From a virus: a DNA stretch of 39,202 bases. Within the stretch, counting starts at the first letter, position 1; every line of letters starts with the position of its first letter. A model generated the notes under the pieces. That model worked only from the letters and a program-made list of their open reading frames with translations, ran no database searches and was not told where the DNA came from. The position numbers and the translations under genes are program-made. Shown here one piece after another: positions 1 through 12,006 of this stretch. The stretch covers positions 1-39,202 of IMG/VR virus record IMGVR_UViG_3300008735_001079. One strand, 5' to 3'.

Positions 1-534
1 TAATGCAACATAATCAACTGCTCCGCCAAACCCAGATGAGTCAGTTGTAATAGTTACCCTTATAGCAGCTGTTTGGCCAGAAGTCAAAACCGTATCTGCT
101 GTTTTTTCTATCTTACTCCTGTTTAAAAATCCGTCGGGGTAGTCTCCCCCTGTTCCCGCTGTATCCGTATCATACCAAGTATACCAATTTAAGCCGGAGT
201 TTAAAGTTGCATCAACTTTTACACTGCCTAATCCATAAGTAGTTGCACCAATATCCATTGTAGCTTTTGTTAAAGATTCTGTACCCGAGACTAAAGGAAA
301 ATATTTTGAATTCCAAGTGTACGAAGTTAAAGACGAAGCTGTCACTGGAGTGGTTAATTCCCCTCCGTTGACTACCAAGTCTCCTGGCGAAGATTCATGT
401 CTTAACACCTCATCATAAAAAACCTCTAGTATAGCTTTACTAGCCCAACTAACTGTTAGTGCAAAATTTTTAAGTGTTTGCAAATCGACATCATCGTCGC
501 CTGGGACTGCTAATAAATTTGTTGTACTTGACAT
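1..534 (-). CDS. Tail or adhesin-like protein, C-terminus cut by window edge
   Basis: The frame is open from an ATG at 532-534 to the left edge, giving 178 visible residues and no stop. It begins MSSTTNLLAVPGDDDVDLQ and continues as a Ser/Thr/Gly-rich, probably beta-rich sequence with Trp/Tyr motifs such as NWYTWYDT. All its Trp codons are TGG. It is the last visible gene of the leftward tail module, about 50 bases after the previous gene, so a virion or host-recognition role is inferred from context. I recognise no family. The upstream leader (revcomp of 535-550) is A/T-rich without a clear Shine-Dalgarno. Confidence 0.7.
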   Translation of the reverse strand, partial: MSSTTNLLAVPGDDDVDLQTLKNFALTVSWASKAILEVFYDEVLRHESSPGDLVVNGGELTTPVTASSLTSYTWNSKYFPLVSGTESLTKATMDIGATTYGLGSVKVDATLNSGLNWYTWYDTDTAGTGGDYPDGFLNRSKIEKTADTVLTSGQTAAIRVTITTDSSGFGGAVDYVAL

Positions 535-585
535 AATTAAATATACGTATTTTTTGCTTTCTGTACAACTGTAGTTTTAGAACCA

Positions 586-1614
586 CTAGAAGTTGTACTC
601 ATTACTTGTAGTAGACGAAGAAGTCCCTCCTGTAAGAAAACCAATTCACAGCATAACTGATTTTTGTTGAGGAACTCTTAGGCTGGCTCTCTGCTGGCTA
701 GAATGAATTGTATCCAGCATGTACCACTCTCCATTAGTTTCTGTTTTATTAGGATAATTTTCACCGTTTGAAGGGGGCGAAGTACCAGCACTCACATACA
801 TATATACAATATAAGAAGATATATTTTTTAACTGATTTTCTGATACGGTCACAGAACTACCGGATGCGTCTTCGTAAGTACCAGCAGATTCATTAGACAT
901 GTCATCCCATGTAACTATAATTTCATTAGTAGGTACTTTTGTGCCAGCAGCATTACTGTTACTGACTTCTACACCTGTTACTCCTATGTACTCGTCTAAA
1001 TCTGGAATACCGTTAAAGGTTATAGATGTGTCATCTGCAGTAATAGTGTCGTTGGATGAATTTAAAGCTGGCTCACTGGAAGGGTTAAAAAAGAAAACTT
1101 TGAAATCATAAGTAGAGGGCTTATCTACCAATTCTATTGGAAAGTCAGTCTCTAGCAATCCATTTGCTTTATCATAACCGGGAGTATCGTCTCCTATACT
1201 TAAAGAAAATAGGACATTATAATCTGAGGATGATGATAATTTATAAAAAATATCTACTTTACCTAAGATTCCTGTGGATGGTTGTAGATTACTGAATGCA
1301 AATATACCTTCACTACCTTCCCCCTGTTGTCCTGAAAATGGGTTACCTTCTGTAACGCCTAAAGCAGGTGGAGTTTGAAAAGTTAAAGGAGCTGTGTCCT
1401 CTGCATCGAATTCGTCAACTATGCTAATATTTATATTGTCATCTGACGAGTACCCCATACCATAAAATTTTATTAGGTATGGACCTGTTACTAAATTTTT
1501 AAACTCATAAAAACCATACTTATCAGTCACATCCACATCAACTCTAATGCTATTAGAATTATATATGGAGGCCATTACACCACTTTTGTCTAGTCTAGCC
1601 TTATAAGAAGCCAT
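586..1614 (-). CDS. Tail adhesin-like protein with Ig/FnIII-like segments (TGA=Trp)
   Basis: 342 aa when the TGA at 646-648 is read as Trp (residue 323). The frame then runs LWIGFLTGGTSSSTTSNEY to a TAG at 586. The N-terminal segment, with DKYGFYEFKNLVTGPYL, looks like the carboxypeptidase-regulatory/prealbumin-like beta sandwich that often decorates phage surface proteins. Residues around 200-300, with TGVEVSNS and EIIVTWDD, look like a fibronectin type III strand pattern. These domain calls are by eye. The gene follows the previous stop by 6 bases and belongs to the fibre end of the tail operon. A standard-code reading would clip only the last 20 residues. Confidence 0.75.
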
Positions 1615-1620
1615 GACTTA

Positions 1621-2040
1621 CTAACCATTATCTGATATTTTCGGCTTTCCTGTTATGGAAATACTGCCAGTAAATGCACAATCATTATTTGGTGAGGTAT
1701 CATCGGGGTCAAAGGCATCAATAATCATAGTTCTTGTTGATCCTTGAGCAGCAGTGATATCGACATTTATAGACTGAGAAAAAATTCCGGTACCAGAAAC
1801 TTCTAGTATAGCCGCCATAGACTTTTGACCACTTTGGTAGACTCGTATAATTGCTGGATCAGACCCACTTACTCCGTCTGCTCCCTTACAATCAAAAGTA
1901 ATACTAGTGAGTGTAAAGTCAACAGTTAAGTTTTCTCTATGTAACTCTCTAGCTCCTTCTGTAATTCCTGAAAACCACTTATCTCCGGTTGTAAGCCCAG
2001 AAGGCTCACTATCTAAAACCATTTTTTGTGTAAATCCCAT
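1621..2040 (-). CDS. Small tail-associated protein, unknown function
   Basis: 139 aa, ATG at 2038-2040 to TAG at 1621. An AGGAAA-like ribosome site lies just upstream, and the previous gene stops about 10 bases before the start. The protein is acidic, rich in Ser/Thr/Gly and predicted mostly beta. It begins MGFTQKMVLDSEPSGLTTGDKWFSG, a lead often seen in small fibre-tip or head-decoration proteins that describe something being attached. No family is recognised. Its place between two fibre/adhesin genes suggests a virion surface role. No TGA codon is used. Confidence 0.7.
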   Translation of the reverse strand: MGFTQKMVLDSEPSGLTTGDKWFSGITEGARELHRENLTVDFTLTSITFDCKGADGVSGSDPAIIRVYQSGQKSMAAILEVSGTGIFSQSINVDITAAQGSTRTMIIDAFDPDDTSPNNDCAFTGSISITGKPKISDNG

Positions 2041-2049
2041 ATCTATTTC

Positions 2050-5000
2050 CTATGCGCTAAAGGTTGTTGAGTGCCTGTTAATTTTTGTTTCTCCCTTATT
2101 AGTACTACCAGTGGAGTCTTTTATAATAATATCCTTACCAGTCTGTTCGCCGTTACCCATAGTAATTTCATCCCCATTTTTATCAAAAGCATTAAAAGTA
2201 ACGTCTCCCGTTCCTACGTCTTTGGTTACTAACCCTGAAACTACTGTAACATTCACAGGCATCTGCACCAAAATCTGGTCCCCAGGAGCTATACCACCAC
2301 CACCACTGACTATATCACTGTAAAGTTCTGTTCCAACGGGTTGTTTATTCTGTAAAGGCCTAACCTTTACGTACCACATAGACGGCGTATTAGTAGTAAC
2401 AGGAGTAAGTTTGTTCCCAGTTATAAATTTTGTGACGCTTGTATCAGATGCAGAAAAAGAGGGGTTCTCTGTTTTTGAGTAAACTACTTCAAATTCATGC
2501 GCGCTATTTTGATCATCTGTCGAATCGTACCAACCACTTCCCACAATCTCAATATTAAATCCAAATACACTGCTCGTTAAAGATATACCCGCTGCTGTGG
2601 TTATGTCCGGCAGCTCATGTAAGTAATTTTGTGAGTAAGAAACATAGCCTACCCCGTCATGATCAGGATCATATGTACCTGCTGGCATTCTTTCAAAGCT
2701 ACCTTCTAAGTAAGAGTTTTTACCCTTTAATTCAAAATACCATCTTTTTCCTAAGTTTAACTTTACGATATAATTTGGGTTAGTTACAAACTCAGAATCT
2801 AGCATATATGTTTCTACATACCCAGTTGGTTGTGATGTATTTAAATCTAACTCGATACATTTTAAAACATAATCAGTAACATGTCTATCTACAATGCGAG
2901 CAGTAGCTGCAGAGTCTTGGTCACTTTGTGAGAAGACTCCTCTTATTGTAACTTCAATGTCAGTACTATTATCTACTATAGACAATATCTCATAAGAATT
3001 AGATGTTTCTTCTAAGTACAATGTTTTTCCAGAAGCTAGTAGTAAATCATTGCTAGACATAGTAAAATGGGTAAGCTTCACGGTATTTCCCCCTACTGAC
3101 GGAGCTTGACCTGCTACAAAACTTAATCCATCATAATTCCACTTCAATGACACAAATCCAGCCTGCTCTTCTTTATTAGATGTCGGGTATATATCATACA
3201 GTCTGAAATTTGTTAATGTTGTTGGGGTTCCTGCTACCGTAGCTACCATTCTTTGGTTATCAGTTCCAAGACCTAGATAAAATTCTTCATTTGTAACGCC
3301 ACTTATATATACATTGGATCCTTCATCGCCTCCACCTAATGTAAGTCCATATATAACTGCGTCATGTAAAGTCGTCACTCCAGTAAATTCAGAAGATTGT
3401 CCTATACTTGCTCCACCCGTCCTAACTTCATTAGCATCAATATCAAGTATACTCATGTTAGCATAGCCCCACCCAAAGGTACGGGTACCGCTTAATGTTG
3501 GGTCTTGGACTAAGTCTATATCGTCTGCTAGAATTTTAGGAGAATATAAAACTCCGTCTAAGCTTCTAAAGGAAGCAACGTGTCCTCCAGGGCCTGTGAC
3601 TTCCATATCTGATCCATTGACCTGAAAGTTAAATCCACCAGAAGTTGCAACGCCACCAAGATTAAAATTGGCTGCACTACCAGAGTCATTAAAAAATCTA
3701 GTGTCACCTTTTACTAAAAGTCTAGAGTTTTCAGTGTTTATAGGCTTGTTAACCCCTAAAGCCAGGTTTCCAGACCTATCAAATCCTGCACCCATATTAG
3801 TAAAGTTTTGACCAGATGCAGTTGGAACGCTCAAACTTTTAATTGATGCTTCATTTATTGTTGATGAGTTACTAACATCTAAATTTTCTATTGTCCCATA
3901 TGCATTATATAACGTTTGTATAGATGCTGACCCCCCAGAAACTGAAAGTCCGCCGTCCCCAACAATGTTAACTTCTTGTAACTGTGCAAACCCTCCAGTT
4001 AAATTCTGTATTGTTCCTAACTTATTCACTGTAAGATTTCCAGACAAGTCTGCATCTTTTGAGTAAATAGTGTCCGATGATTTTATGTTTCCGATAACAT
4101 GAAGCATTTCATCTGGAGATAGATTATTAATTCCCACATGGCCATCAAGGTATCTTACTAAAATTCTGTCATTACTACCAGTTTTAATTACTAAATTTGA
4201 GGTAGAGTCTGTCTCTATAAATGATTCGCTTGTTCCAGTATATACACTAATAGAACTAGTATCATCAGCGTTATGGATAGTCAAAGCTTTCCACAAGTCA
4301 GACGTCTGTTTAATATGTAAAGATGATATATCTGTAGAAGATGGTACGTACCCAACACCAATAGACCCGTCTGTTTTTAAATATAGTTGATTGTCCGTTA
4401 TAGAGTTATCGTAGTCAGCCTTCAAAACTAAATTCTCATCATAAGAACTGATTTTTCCGGTATTTACAACTACTTCTTTATTAAAATAAAATCTCTCTCT
4501 ATCTGTTTGTATGTGAGTTCAATTACTGTTTTGTGAACCGATATTTGTCCACCCACTTGCTGTTTGAATTCTTATTGATCCGCCATCTTGGTCGCCCCTA
4601 ATACTTCCTTCTAGGTGCAATGCTTCATCAGGGTTTGTTTTATTTATACCTACTTTCCCATCACCAGTAACGGTGACTACCCCAGCAACTGAACTTCCAT
4701 TAGGGGACAGGTTTATAATATCAGGAGAACCCTCCGTATAAAAAATACCGTGATCTGGCATATCAGTAGAATAAGCAACTCCAAAAGTGGCTTCTGCTTG
4801 CCCACCCATATATACTCGTCTCGACGTACTAGGAGTAAATTCTATATTACCATCAATTGTTAGCTCTGAAGTAGGAGTACCAGTTTTTATCCCAACCTTT
4901 CCTTCGCTTTTATTTACAATAAAAACATCGTCAGATACAAGTATATCATCACCAAACTCAACCTTACCTTGCTGTTTAAAATTTCCTGTAGAATCCCTAT

Positions 5001-5706
5001 CTTTTAAAATTACATCATTCTCGTCAAGAACATTCTTTGATATTTTTAGTGAGGATAAAGATCTCAAGTCTATAACACCATTTGAATCAGATACCCATGT
5101 TTTACTCGATGAGTCAAGAAATGTGAAAGTACTCGTATTAATTAATTTTCCAGTACTATCAGTTTTTACTATTGCTAATGGAACTTCATTCAATGGGTCT
5201 ACAATTAAAGATGAATTTAGGTTATCCCCAGAAACCAATACTTTAATAGAAGGTATGAATGAATCGGTATATAAAGTGTTTCTTTTAGAATAAGGAGTTT
5301 CTCCCGAAGTATCATATAAAAAAGCATTCATTGCTGACACTGGGTTACTACCTACTTCTTGGAATGATCCTTTTATAAGATATATAGTATCAGCTTGTGT
5401 AGTTATCCCTAATTCCGGGAGAGAAAAATATGTGTTTGATTCTAAATTTAGTAGGTTACCATTACTAAAAAATGCCTTACCTGGTTGAACTAAAAATTGT
5501 GTTGGTACCCCGGATGTTGGCTGTGAAAAAACTTTTAAAGTAGAGTCTGATATAGAAACGTCCCCGTTTACCAAGTCGACTGGAATTGCAAAAGAATTAA
5601 ATAATGTATTCAGTCTTTTAGACAAGTTTGATTGTACAGCTACCTGAAGATCGTCAAATACTTTCTCTAAATTCTGTACTGTTCCTGATGGTATTTTTAT
5701 TCTCAT
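2050..5706 (-). CDS. Large tail fibre protein with VGI-type repeats (TGA=Trp)
   Basis: 1218 aa when TGA at 4519-4521 is read as Trp (residue 396), followed by THIQTDRERFYFNKE. No stop of any kind occurs until the TAG at 2050. The N-terminus resembles fibre attachment regions. From about residue 265 on there are repeats of the type GKVGIxxxxPxxxLxxxGxI: VGIKTGTPTSELTIDGNIE, VGINKTNPDEALHLEGSI, VGINNLSPDEMLHVIGNIK. These are typical of beta-helical phage fibres. The C-terminal part is less repetitive and may carry the tip or receptor-binding domain. An AGGAAGA ribosome site precedes the ATG. It lies next to a second fibre gene with the same repeat, which suggests duplication. Confidence 0.85.
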
Positions 5707-5723
5707 ATTTTTATCTTCCTATT

Positions 5724-8453
5724 TTATAAAGGTGCTATTCATTCTACTGTACAATTAAATAACATACAAAAATCTACATGATCCCTGTCATCCAGTTTAA
5801 AAGTAAGTTGTTTAAATCCAGAGGATGTGCAACGATACACCCCGTGAAGTGAATAATACTGAACAGTATTACCATTACTATTATAATCAGATGAGTATGA
5901 TACTCCTACCGTAGTATTGTCTACTAATGCCTTTATGTACGACTTTGCATCATCTCCGGAGTAAGTATAATTTGCTCCCACATTAGCTACTATTCTATAA
6001 TATCCAGATTTAGGTCAGTAAGTATACTTAGATGAAGAGCCTGTCCCATTAAATGGAGCATTTATTGAAGTAGCGTTGTCTGTATCTGACCAGCCTATCC
6101 TTCCATGAACAGGTGATGTATCATCAGCAAATTTTCTTGAATTTCCGGAGCTATACTCAACAATTATCGTGGTAAATGGGGCACAATAATTAGGAACATC
6201 ATTACTTGAGTTTACCTGAAACTGATCAGCAGTTACCTTTCTTACATCTTTTATGTCTTTATTGGGCTGAAACTGTAGATCAGAGTATACCCCAATATCA
6301 GTTTGTCCGCTTAACTTAGTTAAGTTATTTACAGAGAGTGCATTGTTTACTGTAATATCGTTAGTAGTATAAGCCTCAGTTACGTTTAAAGTACCGATAG
6401 TAAGAGTTCCGGCAACTGTAAACCCATCAGCTTTTATATTTCCACGAACATGGAGCAACTCATCTGGTGAATCAGCTTGATTATTACTTATTCCTATCTT
6501 TCCATCATATGCACGTAAAAATACGTCGTTTTCTGTATCAGATCCTTTTATAAACTTTATAAAAGCTGATCCTGTGTCGTCCTGCATCTCTAAAACAGGG
6601 GACCCTCCGATAGTATTAGTCATTATATATGACGATGAGTCCCTTACTCTGAAGGCATTATTTAAGTTTGTTGCATTAACATCAAGTTTACGTTCAGGGT
6701 TATTAGTATTGATACCTATATTACCTGATGTATCAACTATAAACTCCGGCACTACATTGTCACCTTGTTTAATAATATAGTCTGATGCATTTCCTCCGGA
6801 ACCGTTGGAGTCATCCATCCCAATCATCCAGTTAGTATCACTACTACTATTTACAAAGTTTATAGTTCTTTGTCCTGTTCCCTTAATCCGTACTATTGAA
6901 TGATCATCACCCTCAAAAACTGCTGATACATCATTGGATTCTGATGCCGAGGAGTATACATGTAACTTACCCTCCGGAACTGACTTATCAATACCTACCC
7001 GACCGCCCCCAGTAATAGCAATATCTTCCCTATCGGAGTCAGTACTATTTATAAATTTTAAAGTACCATTTTGGTTTTGTATTCTGTAGTTATCCCCAGT
7101 AGTATCATGTATTTCTAATCTAGCGTCTGTATCTTCTATTCTAATTTGTCCACCAACATGTAAAGTTTGTTGTGGGTTAGTTTCGTTTATTCCTACTTTA
7201 CCGTTGTATGTTACCCTGACTCGTTCTTCGTTATTTGCTCTAAAAATTAAGTTGTTGCTTGTTGCTCCTATCCAATTGTAATTAGCTGTGGATCCCTGGT
7301 CCTCGAAAGATATAAAGGAACCTGTCCCACTATTCTTTACTCGTATAATATTTCCATTAGCGCTAGTCACGTCTATATCTAGACCACTAACGGTAGGAGA
7401 GGTAGTACCTATACCTTGATTACCAGATACATATAAGTCATTTGATAAAGTTGTTGCACCAGTAACTTCCAGAGTTCCAACTAATGAAGAATTACCATCT
7501 ACGTTTAAGTCACTGTCAAAATCTACATTACCTGTAGAGAGAAGAGTTCCGTCTACTTTAGTGTCTCCAGACACATGTAGTTTATAAGTATCTAAACCAC
7601 TTGAAGTTTGTATACCGACATTACCGGTGGTACTCATTACTATACCATCAGTACTACCAAACGAAGAGTTCTGTATAATCCTAAAAGTACCGTCATCATG
7701 CCTACCTACGTAAGATTTTGTCTCAGTACTATCTGAAAATTTTACTGCTTTATAAGAAGAATTTTTTATTGTTATGTAAGAACTAGCATCTGAACTTTCG
7801 AAGGTTGCAAGATTATCGCTAGAGTCATATATAGTTAGTGGATCAGAGGACACGCCCGTAACATCGTTCCCTATGGATAGGTTTTCTGACATCAATACTT
7901 GACCTTGAACATCCATTTTAAATCCAGACGTTAAAGTATTCCCTTCTCCAAAAGTTAAAGTTTGCCCGGTCTTTACAAGTTGTGCATCTGAGTCAAGAGA
8001 TATCTCTAGAGTTCCGTGTGGTTGATTTGGAGTTCAGTCTGTCGTTATGCCATTAGAGCCTGACACCGTAATTACACTTACTTCATTTGTATCATCTACA
8101 GCCATCTCGTAAGATGAATAGTTGTTGTCGTTATCTTCCGGTGAATCAAATTTTATTAGTGTGCTGTGTAAGTCTTTTCTACCTATATTTAGTGCATTAT
8201 CGCCAGAAACCCCTAAATCATCTACTGAATTTTCAGATGTAATAGTTTTGTTTTTTAAGGTTTGTGTTGCACTCGTACCTACTAAAACACTGCTAGCTGG
8301 GGCGTTGGGACCTATAGCTTCGTAAGTTTCTGAAGTCGCGTTGTCAACGTCGAATACATCCAAGTCCGCATCAATACTAGCCATATTACTATTCATAGTA
8401 TTCATACCTTCTCTAGGAGTCATCCCTGACGTAATTAATGTTATATTTGCCAT
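5724..8453 (-). CDS. Tail fibre protein with VGI-type repeats (three TGA=Trp)
   Basis: 909 aa. TGA codons at 8034, 6015 and 5739 fall at residues 140, 813 and 905, and the gene ends at TAA 5724. In the standard code this gene breaks into three pieces, and the last TGA lies four residues before the end. Repeats along the shaft include VGIQTSSGLDTYKLHVSGD, VGINETNPQQTLHVGGQI, VGIDKSVPEGKLHVYSS, IGINTNNPERKLDVNATN and IGISNNQADSPDELLHVRG. The C-terminal 110 residues, around WPKSGYYRIVANVGANYTY, look like a compact jelly-roll tip of the kind found at fibre ends. The family call rests on the repeat pattern and position. The receptor is unknown. Confidence 0.85.
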
Positions 8454-8477
8454 ATCTTTTCTTATCCGTTATCTAAA

Positions 8478-10385
8478 TTAAGGTAAATCTTCATAAGGTA
8501 GTTCTGCATCTCACAGTGTTCATCCGTCTTCTCCCCAAGTTGTTCACTCGCTTGTACCAGATACTTTTACCAAATGCTCAGTTTCGACTGAATTATCTGA
8601 ATCGTAAGTTGTCAATTTAAATTTATATAGCCTGTTAGTAGGTGGTACGTTAGAGACGATAGCCGACGATTCTAAATTTGTATCATTAGCTATAGTCACC
8701 CCTAAGTCAGAACCCCCATAACTTTCTATTGGTTCTACAAGCTCTCATTTATAATTTAATATATCGTCTTCAGGGTCAGAAACCAAGCCCGAAAGTAAAA
8801 TATTTGCTGAAGATGATGTTGGATCATACCACTCATAATCTGAGTAAGTAACTACTTCCGGAGGTAAATTAAAAACATTTGCTTTTAAACCAGGAGGTAC
8901 CCTGTCAGTAAGAAATTTATCTATAAAGAGTTTGTGGCCTTTAAATACGTCCTTCACACGGTTGGTAACTTGTATACCCAAAGTATGGTAAAACTCCTGT
9001 GGATTTGATACGTCTCCTAAGTATCGACTCTCGTCGTCTATAATATTTACTTTACCTCCCTCGTTCTCATGATAGGCACACTGGTAATAAACCGTACTTG
9101 GAGTGTCTTTCAATGGAGTAAAGAACACATTCCCTACTTCAGACTTCCCGTTTTCAACTAATCTATTTTCTTCGTCCCTTAATGGGTACCCGCCTCTAAC
9201 ATCTGATGAGAAGTAAAAAGCGTGGTTATTGGATTCAACTTCAAATTTATAGCGTTTTCTTCTGACTAATGAAATAGATTTTCTTTTTTCGCCATTTATA
9301 GAAAATTGATTTTTACCTCCGTCGTAATATCCATCATCTCCCGCTTCTTTTAAGGATGTGGTCACTTTAAATGTATCTCCGTTTCTTGTAAGTATGCCAG
9401 ATATCATAGAGGGGTCACTACTGTAATCATACATCGACACACCTGATACCAATGAAGAGAATTTATCTACAGTATCTCCTACTGATGGGGAGAAATGAGA
9501 GTCACTAGTAACCTCATAAACTATGTCCCCCGTCAATCCGGATATAGTAATGTAGTTATTGGAAGAATTACTAGTTAAATTAGTTACTACTCCAGACTCA
9601 TAACTAAAAGGCACACCTAAAATAAGAGAGTACAAGTTTTGTAAATTTTTTAAGGTAGGATGTTTTTTAGATGTCGAGTACATTGCCTGGGTTAGCTTAG
9701 TTAAATGTAAAGCCCACTCCTTCTTTTTCTCTAGGTAATTCTTATTCTCTTCATGCCACCCGCTTACAAAGGGTTCGTACCGACCACTAAGTATAATTTT
9801 TTCTGGGTTAGGATCACCAAATGCTGAGAAAAATACTCCGGTTAATGACGGAACTAAACTTATTCCCTCAACAGAGTAGTACGACTCCCCGTAGTTACCA
9901 GGCATCTGATTTGTATCCAAGTTTATCCCACTATTGGCAGTGGTGTATTCGTTACCGTTGTTTTCATAAGAATTTACATCGGTTAAAAATTTTAAATAGT
10001 GTAAGTTATGGATCTCGTAATCCGTGCCTTCTTGTAAAACTTGCCCAGTGTTTATACCACTTAATTCAGGAATTGACAAGTACATATTGTCTCCTGGCAG
10101 TTTGTAATAGTGGAGACCACTAATCATATTTATAGTGTTCTTCTCGTCACCTTCAAAAATTATATCGTAAATTTGGTGACCATGTTCTATGTACCCTCTT
10201 GATAGATCTAAATATTGAGTAAGATTAGATTGATACAGATCATATGTTAATCCTTCTGTTCCTTCGAACAGTGCAGTTCAAAAAGCTTCTATTCTTTCCT
10301 TACTTTCTTTATCAAGCTTACCATAAAAAGTTCCTAATATATCCCATAGAGCTGAAACATTAATATTTGGGTCTGGGGAAAACAT
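8478..10385 (-). CDS. Tail protein with cupredoxin-like and PKD-like domains (five TGA=Trp)
   Basis: 635 aa. TGA codons at 10278, 8745, 8544, 8520 and 8511 (residues 36, 547, 614, 622, 625) are read as Trp. The start ATG at 10383-10385 lies 2 bases from the previous TAG. The N-terminus (SALWDILGTFYGKLDKES) resembles tail/baseplate-attached proteins. Around residues 375-450 a cupredoxin-like stretch shows His388, then YYQCAYHENEGGKVNI with Cys436 and His439. The usual fourth copper ligand Met is Glu442. Residues ~515-610 form a PKD-like sandwich with DDILNYKWELVEP, where the W is encoded by TGA, as expected at that family position. The last 23 residues are Trp-rich, mixing TGG and TGA. Confidence 0.85.
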
Positions 10386-10386
10386 C

Positions 10387-12006
10387 CTAAACCTGTGATA
10401 TTCCTTCTACACTATCGTCATTAGCATAGAATCTCCCAACTTGAGTTAAAGACATTTCATATGTTTGAGAACTTAATTCTATAGTATCACTCTCAAATTC
10501 AGTGTTAAAATACTTCACTGATACGTCCATGTCTAAGTTTACGTAAGTAGCACCATTAGTATATAATAAGTCTACAAAGTCAGACTTATCAAATGAAGTA
10601 CCTTCTAGTGAGTTAATATACTCTTTAAACTTATCTTTCATAAGTACTTCGTCTATACCACCAGAATATTCTAAATCATTGATTTGAATTATATGAGGAG
10701 GCATTGCTTTTACTAGCATATCAGATGCTGGGAATTTAAAATTTTCTCCAGTTATTAGGGAGTTAGCAGAAGACCCAAAAGATCAGTGTCTGTAGGTTAT
10801 ATCCACTTCTGTACCAACGCTATCCTCTTCAAATAGTATTAAAAAATTTGCCTTGTTTGAAAATGCTAATGATTTGTCCACCATAGACACTGTGTAGGAT
10901 GAAGGATCAAACTCTTCTTGAGAGTAATGCTCTGTCAGTGATAGTATCTCTACAACGTAAGGGTCAAAAGAAGATATGCTATTTGTAATTATTTGATTAC
11001 TGTCATTTACAGTACCAGTAGCTGTACCTACTTGATAGTTACTAGGGTCATGGACGTAAATGTCAGTAGAGTTTCCTCTGTGTATGCCGTCTAAATTAGT
11101 ATTTGAAACTTTTATATAATACGTAACAAGAGAGTGCTCTACGTCTCTGTCTAAGTCAGCGCCTGGGTATTCAAAGTCAGGCCCCGAGTTAGCGGCGGTT
11201 GCAGCCAAGCTTACAAATCCATTGTCATCCTTATATCAGCTAACTGGTTCTACAGATGCTTGTATTTTTTGTAAGTCCCTATCGTCGTCTATTGTGTGTG
11301 AATGGTAACCTAAAGATTCCCACTCGGAGTTCTTAACATTCCAAATACCAAGCTTCACTTTACTGTGTGGATAAGTTGCTTTATCAGACTCTGCAGCATA
11401 CAATACAGGGTCATACCCGACACCATAATAGTCTATGGTTAAAGGGCCAGTATCCGGAAACTCTAAGCTATCCAGTTTAAACTTAAATAACTGCATAGGG
11501 AATGTTTCTTCAAAAGATTCAATAATTAAGTTGTCGTAGTACCACTCAGAATTTCTAGTTTGTGCAACAGATAACCCAAAGTGTTCCCCATTAGCAACGG
11601 GTATGTAAGGAGGGTATGTTTGCCCTCTATCTATTATTGCGGTGTTATCCGCAAACTCTGTAAATTCTTCTGAGTCAAATACTCAAGCTTTGGTAGCCAT
11701 CTTTGGCCAAACTTTCATTTGAAAATCATACCACTTATTAGGTTCTATCCACGATTTAGCTGCTTGTAGAAATTGATTCTTACCAGATGTCTGATCAAAC
11801 ATCTGATCATGACCTACCCATACCTCTTCTTGTAAGATATCATTATCTACTAAGTACACGTTGTACTTTCAAAAATTTTTGTTTTCTTTTATCTTCCCTA
11901 CGTATCCAGATGCTTCTTGTACAGTCATTCCAGTATGTTCTGCAAACATAGCTAGGTCTCCCATGTAATTAGGGCTGTACGGATCTTTTGATGTATAAAC
12001 TGGCAT
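10387..12006 (-). CDS. Tail/baseplate-associated protein, unknown family (four TGA=Trp)
   Basis: 539 aa, start ATG at 12004-12006, overlapping the previous TAA (TAATG), end TAG at 10387. TGA codons at 11869, 11683, 11236 and 10783 correspond to residues 46, 108, 257 and 408. A standard-code reader would see no gene over much of 11500-12000, because the first two TGAs remove any long frame there. The protein starts MPVYTSKDPYSPNYMGDLAM. Residues ~80-170, with KWYDFQMKVWP and NSEWYYDNLIIESFEE, look like a lectin-like beta sandwich (weak call). The C-terminal third is beta-rich and ends VGRFYANDDSVEGISQV. Its position between baseplate J-like and fibre genes suggests a baseplate-peripheral role. 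Confidence 0.75.
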
